Shown here: positions 10,092 to 19,335 of the stretch, piece after piece
Position numbering within the stretch: the first letter of the stretch is position 1
Layout: the number at the start of each line of letters is the position of its first letter
Assembly: GCF_027943255.1 (NCBI RefSeq)
Contig: NC_072893.1
Location: 95,239,784-95,303,783 of the forward strand
Direction of reading: 5' to 3'
From: Anastrepha obliqua
Taxonomy: Eukaryota; Arthropoda; Insecta; Diptera; Tephritidae
Length of the DNA: 64,000 nucleotides
Notes under the pieces: model-generated
The model's database searches: none
What the model saw: only the letters and a program-made list of their open reading frames with translations
What the model was told of the DNA's origin: nothing
Program-made: the position numbers and the translations under genes

Positions 10092-10390
10092 TATTTATAT
10101 ATATAATTGGCGCGTACACCCTTTTTAGGTGTTTGGCCGAGCTCCTCCTCCTATTTGTGGTGTGCGTCTTGATGTTGTTCCACAAATGGAGAGACCTACA
10201 GTTTCAAGCCGACTCCGAACGACAGATATTTTTTATGAGGAGCTTTTTAATGGTAGAAATACAATCAGAGGTTTGCCAATGCCTGCCGAGGGGCGGCCGC
10301 TATTAGAAAAACTTTTTCTTCATTTTGGTGTTTTACCGAGATTCGAACCGACGTTCTCTCTCTGAATTCCGAATGGTAGTCACGAAAAAC
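10092..10390 (-). mobile_element. tRNA-derived SINE, copy 1
   Basis: Read on the minus strand, this is a 5'-truncated SINE. The B-box region (GGTTCGAATCTCGG) lies near 10340-10355, followed by the body, the ACCC/GGGT hairpin, GCGCCAATTA and a (TA)n tail. An exact 10-bp duplication, CCATCCATTA (10082-10091 and 10391-10400), flanks it, which shows target-primed insertion. Confidence 0.85.
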
Positions 10391-10503
10391 CCATCCATTA
10401 CATCTTCAAATAATCCATGCCCCTACACCTGAGTAGCATAAGAGACCCAATATGTGCAATACAATTTTGAAAAGGCAGATAATATGTAGAGCTAAATAGA
10501 GGG

Positions 10504-10818
10504 CCACAGCCGAATGGGTTGGTGCGAGACTACCATTCGGAACTCGGAGAAAACGTAGGTTCGAATCTCGGTGAAAGACCAAAATGAAGAAAACGTTTTT
10601 TTTAATAGCGGTCGCCCCTTGGCAGGCAATGACAAACCTCCAGTGTATTTCTGCCATGAAAAAGAAGTTCCTCATAAAAATATATCTGCCGTTCGGAGTC
10701 GGCTTGAAACTGTAGGTCCCTCCCTTTGTGGAACAACATCAAGACGCGCACCGCAAATAGAAGGACGAGCACGACCATACAGCCAAAAAGGGTGTAAGTT
10801 CCAATAATAAATGTAATA
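10504..10818 (+). mobile_element. tRNA-derived SINE, copy 2 (near full length)
   Basis: The 5' head folds like a tRNA gene: A box CAGCCGAATGGG (10507-10518) and B box GGTTCGAATCT (10558-10568), the internal RNA polymerase III promoter. About 40 nt separate the boxes, which suggests a tRNA with a long variable arm; the exact parent is unclear. The body and a diverged tail follow. Flanks TAAATAGAGGG (10493-10503) and TAAATAGGGGG (10819-10829) are the target duplication with one mismatch. Confidence 0.85.
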
Positions 10819-10864
10819 TAAATAGGGGGAACCTGACCTAAAATGAAAGACGTTAAACAATATA

Positions 10865-12150
10865 TTGGAGGTTGAATTAGTTTTAAAGGTGACACACAGA
10901 TGGCGCTATTTATCACTTTATCGCGTTGGCAATACTGAATATATATTCATGACAAAGCCTCATCCCTAGGCTTTGTTTATCAGTATCTGTCATTTCGCTG
11001 AAGTATAAACAACGCAGTGTTTTCGTGCTCCGAGTATGTCAACTTTCGTGCCGTCGAAACGCAATTTGCGGGAAGCTTTGCTTTTCTGCTTCAATTTGAA
11101 AAAAAAATACAGCCCAAGCCCGTGAATTGCTGCAGGAGGCCTACCCAGACCATACTCCGTCGATTTCAACATGTGAGTATTGGTTTCGACGATTCAAAGG
11201 TGGTGATTTTCACACCGAAGACAAGGAGCGTCTTGGCCAGCCCAAAAAGTTCGAGGACGCGGAATTGGGGGAATTGGTAAACGAGGACTCGTGCCAAACC
11301 CAAGAAGAGCTTGCTGAATCATTGGGCGTTGATAAATCAACCGTTTACAAGCGTCTAAAAGCGATGGGAATGATCCAAAAGCAAGGACATTGGGTCCCGT
11401 ACGAGTTGAAGCTGCGCGACGTCGAACGGCGATTTTTTACGTGCGAATTGCTGATCGAGCGACAAAATCGGAAGGGTTTTTTGCATCGGGTGGTGACTGG
11501 CGACGAAAAATGGATCCACTACGATAACCCAAAACGCAAAAAATCATGGGGTTTGCCCGGCCACGCATCAACGTCGACGGCCAAGCAGAATATTCACGGC
11601 AAGAAAATCATGCTCTGCATTTGGTGGGATCAGGTCGGCGTCGTATATTTTGAGCTGCTCCAACCGGGCGAAACAATCACGGGGGATCGTTACCGACTGC
11701 AATTGATGCGTTTAAGCCGGGCATTGAAAGAAAAACGGCCGGAAACGGTAAAAAGGCACGACAAGGTTATTTTGCAACATGACAACGCTCGGCCGCATGT
11801 TGCTCAACCTGTCAAAAAATACCTTGGAACGCTTGGCTGGGAAGTGTTACCCCACCCGCCGTATAGTCCAGACATAGCTCCCTCCGATTATCATTTGTTC
11901 CGGCATATGAGTCTCGATTTGGCGGACCAGCGGTTCTCCTCGTACGAGGCTATCAAAATATGGGTTGAGTCATGGATAGCCAAGCAGCGGCCAGAATTTT
12001 GGAGAAACGGCATCCGGAAATTGCCCGAAAGATGGGCGAAAGTTGTAGCTAGCGATGGCCAATACTTCGAATAAAATATTTTGTACCGTTTTTTCACAAT
12101 AAAGCCCCAAATCTTGGAAAAAAAACCTTTAAAACTAATTCAACCTCCTA
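10865..12150 (+). mobile_element. mariner (DD34D), near full length
   Basis: This 1286-bp element has 26-bp terminal inverted repeats with one mismatch. The shared inner part starts GGAGGTTGAATTAG at 10867 and, inverted, ends at 12148. TA duplications lie at 10863-10864 and 12151-12152. Length, ends and target match the mariner family. The transposase frame is listed separately. Confidence 0.85.
11036..12074 (+). pseudogene. mariner transposase, single frameshift
   Basis: The transposase of the mariner above starts at 11036 (MSTFVPSKRNLREALLFCF). It loses frame in a run of nine A at 11099-11107 and continues in the next frame as ARELLQEAYPDHTPS. The helix-turn-helix region includes LAESLGVDKSTVYKRLKAMG, then the WVPYEL linker. 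The catalytic triad is present: VTGDEKWIHYDN (first Asp), ILQHDNARPH (second Asp) and YSPDIAPSDYHLF (third Asp), with 34 residues between the second and third, so DD34D. The C-terminus ends ASDGQYFE at 12074. Apart from the A-run slip it is about full length (near 345 residues), which suggests a relatively recent insertion. Slippage in the run could also be a sequencing error. Confidence 0.85.
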
Positions 12151-12159
12151 TATAAATAT

Positions 12160-12215
12160 AATTACTTGTATAATTGGCGCTTACATCCTTTTTGGGTGTT
12201 TGGCCGAGCGCAATT
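12160..12215 (-). mobile_element. SINE 3' end fragment, copy 3
   Basis: Only the last 45-50 bp of the SINE family are present: on the plus strand TATAATTGGCGCTTACATCC, then TTTTTGGGTGTTTGGCCGAG. This is the tail plus hairpin, cut off abruptly. It lies ten bases from the right end of the mariner. Confidence 0.7.
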
Positions 12216-13019
12216 TAAATTAGATTTTTATAAATATATTTTTGGTTTCTAATTGAATGAAATAACAACATTTTTTGCTTTTGGCAAAAAGTTTAAAGTA
12301 TTTTTTTTTTTACAAAAAAATCTAATTAATGATCTAATCTAATTTGCTGATCTATAAGTAGGTACTGATGTCACCTTCTCAATGCACTTTGAGTGAACTT
12401 TATTTTTACAAAGCAATAATTATAAATAAAAAATAAATAAATAGTCAAAAATTGTCAATTTGTGGTGCTACCATAATTTTGCAACGGACTATATTTCCGC
12501 TCTGAAAATGATTGAACCAACGGTTTACTGTCCTTTTCTTACGATATTCGTGTTCTATACTTCCTGCCGGAGCGGAAATCTCGTTTCTAAACTGAAGTAG
12601 ATAAAGTGACCGAAAATCCCTTGGAGTAAAAAAGAGAAACATAGAGCATTGAAATTAGCAGGGAACGATCGTTACCAATACCCTCACAACTTACACAACC
12701 TTCTAGTTGTGTCACAAACGTGATGTGCGCATTTCATAGTTAGCAACAATTTTTTTTTAATTATAAGAGATATTACTTTCCATCAACTCATCATTAACTG
12801 TAGTGAGACCTCAAAGCTGCATGCAAATATGAAATTTACGAAAGTTAAATGTGCAACCACAAAGGCTAGACAACAGCATTTTTTCACACTGGTTTGCAAC
12901 TCAAGCTTTTGGCAATTGGCAAGTTCACTGGCTTTTTGCCAGCCGGTGGTAGTAAGTATTAAAATTTTGCCAGTACTGAAAAAAATAACAAGAAACTACT
13001 TGGTGGCTTTTTTACTTAC
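12216..13019. other. dlg1 intron sequence, no clear gene
   Basis: AT-rich sequence left of the dlg1 exon. A minus-strand frame near 12460-12580 contains RTVNRWFNHFQSGN, which resembles the mariner helix-turn-helix linker (RWF..FQSGN). It is too short and isolated to call. The 3' side begins with the GTAAGT donor of the dlg1 exon. Confidence 0.4.
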
Positions 13020-13144
13020 GTCAGCGATTTTTATTGCATGGCCATCCTGTTCCCATTTGCTAGCGATTTGCAGGGTTTCCGCTGTCTTCTGTTGTATTGT
13101 CTTCGAGTCGTCCAGCAGCGTTAATTCATAGAATTCTTGAATAT
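13020..13144 (-). CDS. dlg1: dlg1 exon: second half of the L27 domain
   Basis: On the minus strand the exon follows a TTTTATTTTGCAG acceptor and ends at GAC|GTAAGT. It encodes (phase 1 in, phase 0 out) DIQEFYELTLLDDSKTIQQK, then TAETLQIASKWEQDGHAIKI and AD. This is the continuation of the L27 domain of Discs large in its S97-type isoform. L27 domains bring scaffold proteins together; Dlg organises septate junctions, synapses and cell polarity at the membrane. The 125-bp length fits the phase of the upstream exon at 36200-36331, whose final G completes the first Asp codon. The large plus-strand open frame over this region is only its antisense. The following exons (PDZ, SH3, GUK domains) are not recognised in the window. 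Confidence 0.9.
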
Positions 13145-13489
13145 CTGCAAAATAAAAATACAAAAATTATTAGTTCAGCAAAGTCGTATTCGTTGAATAC
13201 ATACGCATACATATGCACACATATAATTTTATGTACAAAAACAGATTTACACTAAGTAAAATTAAAAAAAAATAAAGATAAATATACCTAAATCCAAGTT
13301 TAGATTCCGATCTGAATAGGATTAGATTACTAAACCAGCACTTGGTAGAGAAAAATGTGAGCTACTCCAGAGCTAAGAGCCAAAAGTTGTGGACCAAGCT
13401 GACAACTGCAACAGGTGGGGTAATCTTTTAACCAACTACTCAAAGAGATATATTTGTAACTCCTTGATATGTTCAGATCGAGGAGATTA

Positions 13490-13830
13490 AAGATAATGCG
13501 GTCGTTGTTGTTGTAACAGTTTGTAACAGAGACGGTTTGTTTATAAGTTGCCGCCAATATAACCCAACGGTAGGTCCAACAGGCGAGCTGTTTCGACATT
13601 CAGGACAAAACAGGAAAGGTGTTCCAGGGCCGTGTAGAGAGCATTCGGGCCCCAGGGGAAACTTGAGATGCGGGCCCTTTCAAATTTTTTTATTTATCAA
13701 AATGCGTATTATGTTATAGTGAGCCTCGAGTCCGGGCCCCTCTGAAAACTCCAAGCCCGGGGGAAAAAGTACCCGATCCGCCCCCCTCTCGTCGGGCCTG
13801 GGTGTGTCAGATGAGTTTATTTATAGGTGC
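13490..13830 (-). repeat. LINE 3' end remnant interrupted by a GC-rich MITE
   Basis: The flanks ACGGTAGGTCCAACAGGCG, then CTGTTTCGACA (13566-13598), and CAGATGAGTTTATTTATAGG (after 13807) match the 3' end of the CR1-like LINE near 53590-53670, which reads ACGGTAGGCCCAGG, CTGTTTCGACAGG and GTTAGATGAG. A (GTT)n tract at 13502-13517 lies beside it. The hAT-like MITE sits in the middle. Confidence 0.4.
13625..13800. mobile_element. GC-rich hAT-like MITE (176 bp)
   Basis: It starts CAGGGCCGTGTAG and ends GTCGGGCCTG, so the ends are imperfect inverted CAGGSCCG repeats. Flanks are AGGTGTTC on the left and GGTGTGTC on the right, an imperfect 8-bp duplication. Compared with the related LINE end near 53655 (GGGGTGTTAGATGAG), the insertion splits one copy of the GGTGT site. 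CAGGG ends with 8-bp duplications suggest hAT. It stands out by its GC content (CCGGGCCCCTC, CCCCCCTCTCGTCGGG). Confidence 0.5.
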
Positions 13831-13957
13831 AGGGAAAAAGATGATGTATTAGTGAAACGCAGAAGACATGAATATTGTTTTATCGGTGTAAATTTAGCAT
13901 AAGTAGGACTTTTACATCCTACAGTAGCAGTACGTGCTAGTGTAAAAGGGGGTTTGT

Positions 13958-14110
13958 TCTTCTTGTTGTTGTTGTTGTAGCAGCATAAACATTCTCCATA
14001 CATGTACGGTGAATGCTGCTGGAGTGACAGCCCTTGGTCGTATATAAATCCGGGCCGTCCCGGTAACGTAGAATCAACTGCCGTGGGTCTCTCGAGACAA
14101 CTAAATCTGT
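13958..14110 (+). repeat. (GTT)n-linked hairpin repeat, copy 1
   Basis: GTTGTTGTTGTTGTAGCAGC is followed by a self-complementary block (CATTCTCCATACATGTACGG...GAATG) and then CCCTTGGTCG, AAATCCGGGCCGTCCCGGTA and ACGTAGAA. Copies at 14207-14325 and 54925-54995 share CCCTTGGTCG and CCGGTAACGTAGAACC. Read on the minus strand it would end in (AAC)n, as a LINE 3' region might. The family identity is unknown to me. Confidence 0.5.
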
Positions 14111-14206
14111 GCATCGGGATCAAAACACTGAAATAATGGTTCTTTATCGAGTAAAATCAAAGTTATTCCGGCGGGTACAACCTAATGTCTTGTGAATGTC
14201 GTTATT

Positions 14207-14325
14207 CCATTGTTTTTGTTGTAACAACATACACTCGCCGGAAATGTTAGGGGAAGTGGCAGTTCTTAACCAGCTGTAAATCCGAGCCATTCCGGTAACG
14301 TAGAACCAAATGTCGGGGAAACGTC
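14207..14325 (+). repeat. (GTT)n-linked hairpin repeat, copy 2
   Basis: A shorter, diverged copy of the preceding repeat: TTTTTGTTGTAACAACATAC, a CGCCGGAAATGTTAGGGGAA hairpin region, then AAATCCGAGCCATTCCGGTA and ACGTAGAACC. It lies in the same orientation about 100 bp downstream. Confidence 0.5.
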
Positions 14326-15042
14326 TACCGATATTCCCAAAACTGAAGTTACTGTAGGATGTATTTCTGAATTGTGTCAGTGTATTCAATGATACAGCTG
14401 CGGGCAGGTTTAGGACGGCTTGGCTTCCAGCAGTAAATGCTGTTCGGAGACACCAGAAGTCCGGTGAGTGGTGTTTTGGCAAATCCTATTAGATCCCAGC
14501 AACTAATTGGGCACCGCGTTGTTTAAAACTGGGTTCTCGATCACTTTTTATGTTGCCATCTACGAAGGCGACTCCCAGTAATGTGGGGTTGACACAAATC
14601 GTAATTTGTGCGTGATGATCCGCGACTTGATGAATCCCGTTATCGTTGTTTTCATAGAGCGAAAATTGAGTAGTTTCTTATAATGGAGCTAGGTGAAACC
14701 TAGAAGTAACCCCTTACTTTGGGTACTACTCTTGTTCACAAGCGTCTTTTAATTAGGATTAAAAGCATATTTCTTACATTGGATATTTCATTATACGTTA
14801 TCGCATTTCTGCAGTAAGAAATAGCTAATCTTATTTATTTGCTTTTTTTCTTTCTTTCTTACAGTTATACATATGCCATAATTATCAGTTCAGAAGTTCT
14901 ATTAGCGGAATTCGATGTATATCTAACATTTAATACAATAAAATACATTCGAATAGCGTACCATAGTTTTTGGTATACAATTGATTTATAAATAACTTAA
15001 AGATCCTGGTGCGTGAGGCTCTGCGCCACACATCAGCCGCTC
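14326..15042. other. PCID2 3' flank
   Basis: No coding motif is seen. On the minus strand, which is the PCID2 sense strand, AATAAA occurs at 14839-14834 (after GCAAATAAATAAG), about 200 nt past the stop codon. It could be the polyadenylation signal; ATTAAA near 14930 is an alternative. Confidence 0.4.
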
Positions 15043-16382
15043 CTAGGAAACTGTATTGAGTGGTGGAAATGGATTCTGCTTCGACACCACCAGCTTATTG
15101 TGACTGTACGATATGTATCCCTTGATTTTACCCTCAAAAATTAAATTTGCCACTATGCAATGCGTTTCATCGATGCTCATGTCTGTTTCGCCAACAAACT
15201 GCAATGCCGCCTGAAATGCGCGCAAATCCAATTGATGTGTCTGCTTAATTATATATACACGCTTGAAGAGATTGCGATAAACAATGAACTTCAATTTTTC
15301 AACCAGCAAATAAATGCCACATTTGATAAAGAATATCTCATGACGCTGTATAACTTCGTCGAACTTGCGAACATTGCCCTCTTTAAGCGCCACAGCAAGT
15401 TCATGAAACTGTAGTAGGTCAAAACGTTCGAGGTTATGCTTCTTGGGCAAATAGCCAAGTAGCATTTTTACCGGCACTAAGTAGATCAGTATTAGCCGCT
15501 TGTTGCGTGGAAAATTGCGTGGGCAGTTGCGCAACGCAAATGAGAGAAATTCATCAGCGCTCTTGTAGTCCGAGTCAAACATTGCTTTTCGTCCTACAAA
15601 ATATTTATACGTAATCTGTTCTGGCAATGGAAAGGATTCTTTGAAGGTGCTGCTATCGATGGCGCGTATCAATGGCTTACACAAATGCAATTTGTTGATG
15701 CGAAAGTAAACTTTGAATAACTGATTAACAAGATTGAGCATGCCAAGGCGTTTGGTGTCATCATCGGAAGATCTAAAAAACGAAGGTAAGGACAAAAAAT
15801 TAAGGCTTTCGAGGATTAAAGAAGACTTTGTAAGGCAATAAAACGTACCTATTATCGGCCGCGCATACACGGAAGCAGCTCATAAGGCAGTCGGCAGCCT
15901 TTTCAAGAATTTCACCTGGCTTGTTACTGCTGCCAAGTTCTTCACACTTCTGCGCTAGTATACGTAAATCCAAGCAGGTTGTGTACATAATAGGCAGACA
16001 CCAGTTCTCTTCCTTCAGCTGTTGCAACATTTTCACTACGGACTGGATGCATTGTGATTGTTGGCGATATGCTTGCATGAAGTCCCGTGCTACAAAAAAC
16101 TTAGAGTTATTGAAGGGCGAAACAAGAAAAAATACACCGTGTATAAAATTTCTACTCACTTTCCAAACCTAAGTAATACAGCACTTTCAGATGAACGCAG
16201 ACAATTTCATCAATAGGCGGATCCAGCATACGCTCCACTGTATTCTCTGGACACTCGACATATAAATTACGATTCATTATATGTTTGTCTTTGAGTGAAA
16301 TAAAAGATGCCAATGTTTCGCCATCTGCCGCAGACCAGGCGCGCTGCACACCGCTAAGATAATTTTGCAGAGTGCCGAACAT
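15043..16382 (-). CDS. PCID2: PCI domain-containing protein 2 (TREX-2 subunit)
   Basis: Complete gene on the minus strand with coding exons 16382-16160, 16089-15849 and 15772-15043. Together they give 1194 nt, or 397 residues plus stop, the usual PCID2 size. Introns are 70 and 76 nt with GTGAGT/GTAG and GTACGT/TTAG borders; joined codons read [15 protein letters not shown] and [16 protein letters not shown] 5' non-coding intron (16462-16390, GTAAGC...CCCCAG) precedes the start. I chose ATG 16382 ([20 protein letters not shown]) because it follows that acceptor directly; the upstream in-frame ATG is intronic. PCID2 (Thp1) pairs with GANP/Xmas-2 in the TREX-2 complex at the nuclear pore and supports mRNA export. 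The N-terminal half is helical repeat. The C-terminal PCI winged helix runs roughly from [17 protein letters not shown] to [20 protein letters not shown]. No damage is visible, so it looks functional. Confidence 0.95.
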
Positions 16383-16389
16383 GCCAACG

Positions 16390-16462
16390 CTGGGGAAGAG
16401 AACGAGCAAGTTTCAAACCGATTTTTGAGAATTTAATTGTAAAATTGTTACTGCTTGCTTAC
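16390..16462 (-). other. PCID2 5' UTR intron
   Basis: On the minus strand TTAAG|GTAAGC (16463/16462) and TCTTCCCCAG|CG (16390/16389) form a 73-nt intron that ends 7 nt before the start codon. The upstream non-coding exon contains a very short open frame (MKYITKTIKIH) ending just before the donor. Confidence 0.6.
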
Positions 16463-16607
16463 CTTAATGAATCTTTATTGTTTTAGTGATATATTTCATA
16501 AAAACGGAGACCGTTGAATATTTCGCCAATAATTTAATAAACGTTTGACACTTTTGAGATGACTACACACACACATACATGGCACTGTCAAATTCCATGA
16601 CATAAAA

Positions 16608-16614
16608 ATCGATA
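16608..16614 (-). promoter_or_regulatory. DRE-like site upstream of PCID2
   Basis: ATCGATA (minus: TATCGAT) matches seven of eight bases of the DREF element TATCGATA, common in fly housekeeping promoters. It lies about 145 bp upstream of the 5' splice site of the PCID2 leader exon, a sensible promoter distance. The transcription start is not determined. Confidence 0.35.
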
Positions 16615-16974
16615 AACAGGGAAAAAACAGTGAACACTTCACTTGCAGTGCAGAGCAAGACAGGCAACACTGTACAGTTACATTTGCACTGCTTTACCGA
16701 CAACTACCTTTGCGTATGGTTGTTCAAATGAAAGGCGAGAAGAATTATTTTTGTATAGTCAGCATCTTTTTTGCACATCCGGATACCTTTTATTTTCTAG
16801 ATCAGTGTTTCTTATTTAAATTTGTATGAAATACAAGTTTATGGCTAGAATATGAGGTAACTCAAGTGTATGAATTTGAATCAGGTATCCTTAATGCCAT
16901 AAATGTTTGCCTGGCTCGGTATATTAATAACACCGAAAAACACAGTATTCACGTTAAGATAGATATATAAATAA
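16615..16974. other. PCID2 upstream spacer
   Basis: No coding frame, repeat ends or RNA-gene boxes recognised. It ends at the T of the Helitron insertion site. Confidence 0.4.
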
Positions 16975-17660
16975 CTAGCATTTCCCAGTGGGCTTCGCAC
17001 CACCATACATAAAATGTTTTCTTTATATCGCAAGAAATTTTTCATATTAAGTTTTCTTTATAGAACTCGTAAACTGTTTAAACAGTTAATTAGTTGATTT
17101 TTTTCATTCAACATACTTTCTAAAGATGTCACAATAGCCTTTTCTGTACTTTTTTAAAATTTCATTGTGGTGGTCACCTATATACAGGTAAGGTGAAAGA
17201 GCCGATAAAAACTTGTAATTAAACTTTGATTCTTTACAATAATTTCCATTTCAATTTTTTACGCTAAATAAATTATGCTAAAATAAATAAAGTTAAAAAT
17301 GTTTTTCCAGTTCCTTGAATGCTCCAGTTTTTATTATATTTTCGTCCAAAATTAATATTAACATAATACAACACACAACACACAACACTTACAACCACAA
17401 CAGTACAACAGAAACGCTCATAAGCGGCTGTGTATTTGTTGTTGTTTATCCCATACAGGCATTTCGTATGAGAGGAAACCATTACTCACATAAAATGTCA
17501 TAACTCAGGAGCGGCTGCACCGATTTCAATCAAACTTCACACAAACCACCTCCTCAAAGATAGAAAAGAACTCTAAAATTTTTGTGGCAATCGGTTCGGC
17601 GGTTCTTGAGTTATAAGATTACCAAGGAAATGTAACTTCTTTTTATATATTATATATAGA
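16975..17660 (-). mobile_element. Short Helitron, second family
   Basis: On the minus strand it begins TCTATATATAATATATAAAA (17660), ends GAAGCCCACTGGGAAATGCTAG (last CTAG at 16978-16975), and lies between A (17661) and T (16974). Internal text ACTCAGGAGCGGCTGCACCG and GCGGTTCTTGAGTTATAAG is typical of non-autonomous Helitrons in insects. There is no helicase. Apart from the ends it differs from the copies at 7983 and 28544, so it is a separate family. Confidence 0.7.
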
Positions 17661-17680
17661 TAACAATTTTGGATACCATC

Positions 17681-18403
17681 TTAAGGGGTTAGGTGGGTTT
17701 GAAAATTTCAAAAAATCGATTTTTTTTTGTCTTATTAAATAGCATATTATGTTTAAAATATTCTCCTAAAATTTCAAATTGATCCGAGTAAAATTCTACG
17801 AGATAGACCCTTCAGAAGTTCCGCCCCTCAGGCCATGTCAGTGCAGCGTTTCGTTTTTAAACGCGTTTATCTCAAAACTCGATTTTTTAAGTCGGTGGAC
17901 ACGATTTCTCGAAAAGTTATGAAGCGATTTTGTTCAAATTTTGCACACATCTTTGGAATAACATTATCAAGTTATTGAACGAAGGATTATTTTTTTTTTA
18001 TTACAACTAATTTTTTCGAGCCAACACATGGCGAAAATTTGACCAAAAAATGTGTTTTTTTGTTCAAAGTCTGTCAAAAATTCAAATTAAATTTTTTTTT
18101 CTTCGTCCAGTAACGAGATTTATCCATGTACTAACGAAATACTTTTGGTTTTTTGATTTTAGATGAACCAATAATGAGTTATGCTGTCCACGGCAAGAGC
18201 ATTTTTTTGTGAGACGTTAAGGGAGATGAGGTACCAACGGCTGAGTTTTCGGAATTTTTAAATAAAAATTTCACAAAATACTGTTTAAATATGTATCTTT
18301 GATATGCTGAATTGCTTAAATAAAATATATGATTGTGTATATTAAAAAAAAAATTGTAAAAATACCCTTTTTTTGAACCTCTGTAACCCACCTAACCCCT
18401 TAA
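17681..18403. mobile_element. TTAA-flanked MITE (piggyBac-like)
   Basis: TTAA (17681-17684) precedes GGGGTTAGGTGGGTT, and AACCCACCTAACCCC precedes TTAA (18400-18403): perfect 15-bp inverted ends with the TTAA target typical of piggyBac-type elements. The interior (715 bp) has no coding frame. It begins 21 bp from the end of the minus-strand Helitron. Confidence 0.7.
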
Positions 18404-19029
18404 TTGTTATTGAACACTATTAAATGCTTACAGACAAATGGTATACAAACTGAAATGAAGGCTATACAAAATTGACCTGTAAGATAAAGCGCGCGCTGTA
18501 CATACACACCTGCATACATATATATACATACTATATGTATACATGAAGTGCGTTTCGTAACTATTTTTTTTCAACTTTCATTTAAATGGGATGAAAATCC
18601 ACAAAGCGGCAGGGTATTTCACCGTCTATGATAACTGGTATGTAAGAAATGCTAAAATTCAAGGTTAGGTTCTTTAATAAACGAAAGCAAATTTACTATG
18701 TCCCTTTTCATTTGCATGTGATAACACTGATTTAAAGTCTTTATAGTTAATGGATAGTTTATATTTACTCCTTATTGGATTAAATCTGGCACAATGAAAA
18801 AACGCACATAGCTCTGCATCGATGGTCGTCGCGTGGCATTATTTGTTTCTTATATACCTTTAATAATGTTTTATGGAAATATAATTCACTCCACTACAAA
18901 AACTATATAAATCCAAATTTCAAACTTGCAAGTTTTAAAAAACATTCAGCAAATTTTCATAAAATTTCAAACCTTTTAAACAGAATTTTTAGAAAAATTT
19001 CCAGCGTGCAGTTTTATATATACTTGTAT
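18404..19029. other. dlg1 intron, nothing recognised
   Basis: AT-rich sequence with TATA/CATA microsatellites near 18500 and 19020 (the latter merges with the SINE tail). No domains or terminal repeats. Confidence 0.4.
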
Positions 19030-19335
19030 ACATACATATATATAATTAGCCTTCACACCCTTTATTGTGTGTTTGGCCAGCTCTTCCTCCGATTTGTGGA
19101 GTGCGTCTTAATTTTTTTTTTTAACAAATGGGACTTTCAGTTTTATGCCGTCTATGAACGGTATATGGTGTTTTATTAGGAGCTCTTTCATGCAGAAATA
19201 CGGTCGGAGGTTTGTCATTGTTTGCCGAAGGGCGATCGCTATTAGAAACAACTTACTTCATTTTGGGTTTCATGCACAAAGATTCGAACTTATGCACTTC
19301 CGAATGGTAGTCATGCACCAACTGATTACCAAGCT
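19030..19335 (-). mobile_element. tRNA-derived SINE, copy 4 (old)
   Basis: Strongly diverged but collinear copy. The plus strand shows TAATTAGCCTTCACACCC, GTGTGTTTGGCCAGCTC, TTTGTGGAGTGCGTCTT, CGGTCGGAGGTTTGTCATTG and CCGAATGGTAGTCATGCACC. The tRNA-like head is at the right end (about 19280-19335). The hairpin reads ACACCC...GTGTGT with mutations. Confidence 0.75.

Noticed and set aside
10504..10570. Free-standing tRNA gene
   Set aside because: A and B boxes are present, but there is no cloverleaf with an acceptor stem, and the sequence continues into the SINE body repeated elsewhere.
12829..13131. 100-codon plus-strand open frame
   Set aside because: It is the exact antisense of the dlg1 L27 exon; the open frame reflects the coding constraint of the other strand.
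16383..16409. Longer PCID2 N-terminus from an upstream ATG (MLVLFPSVG)
   Set aside because: The segment crosses a TCTTCCCCAG acceptor, so it is intronic; MFGTLQNY is the usual start.
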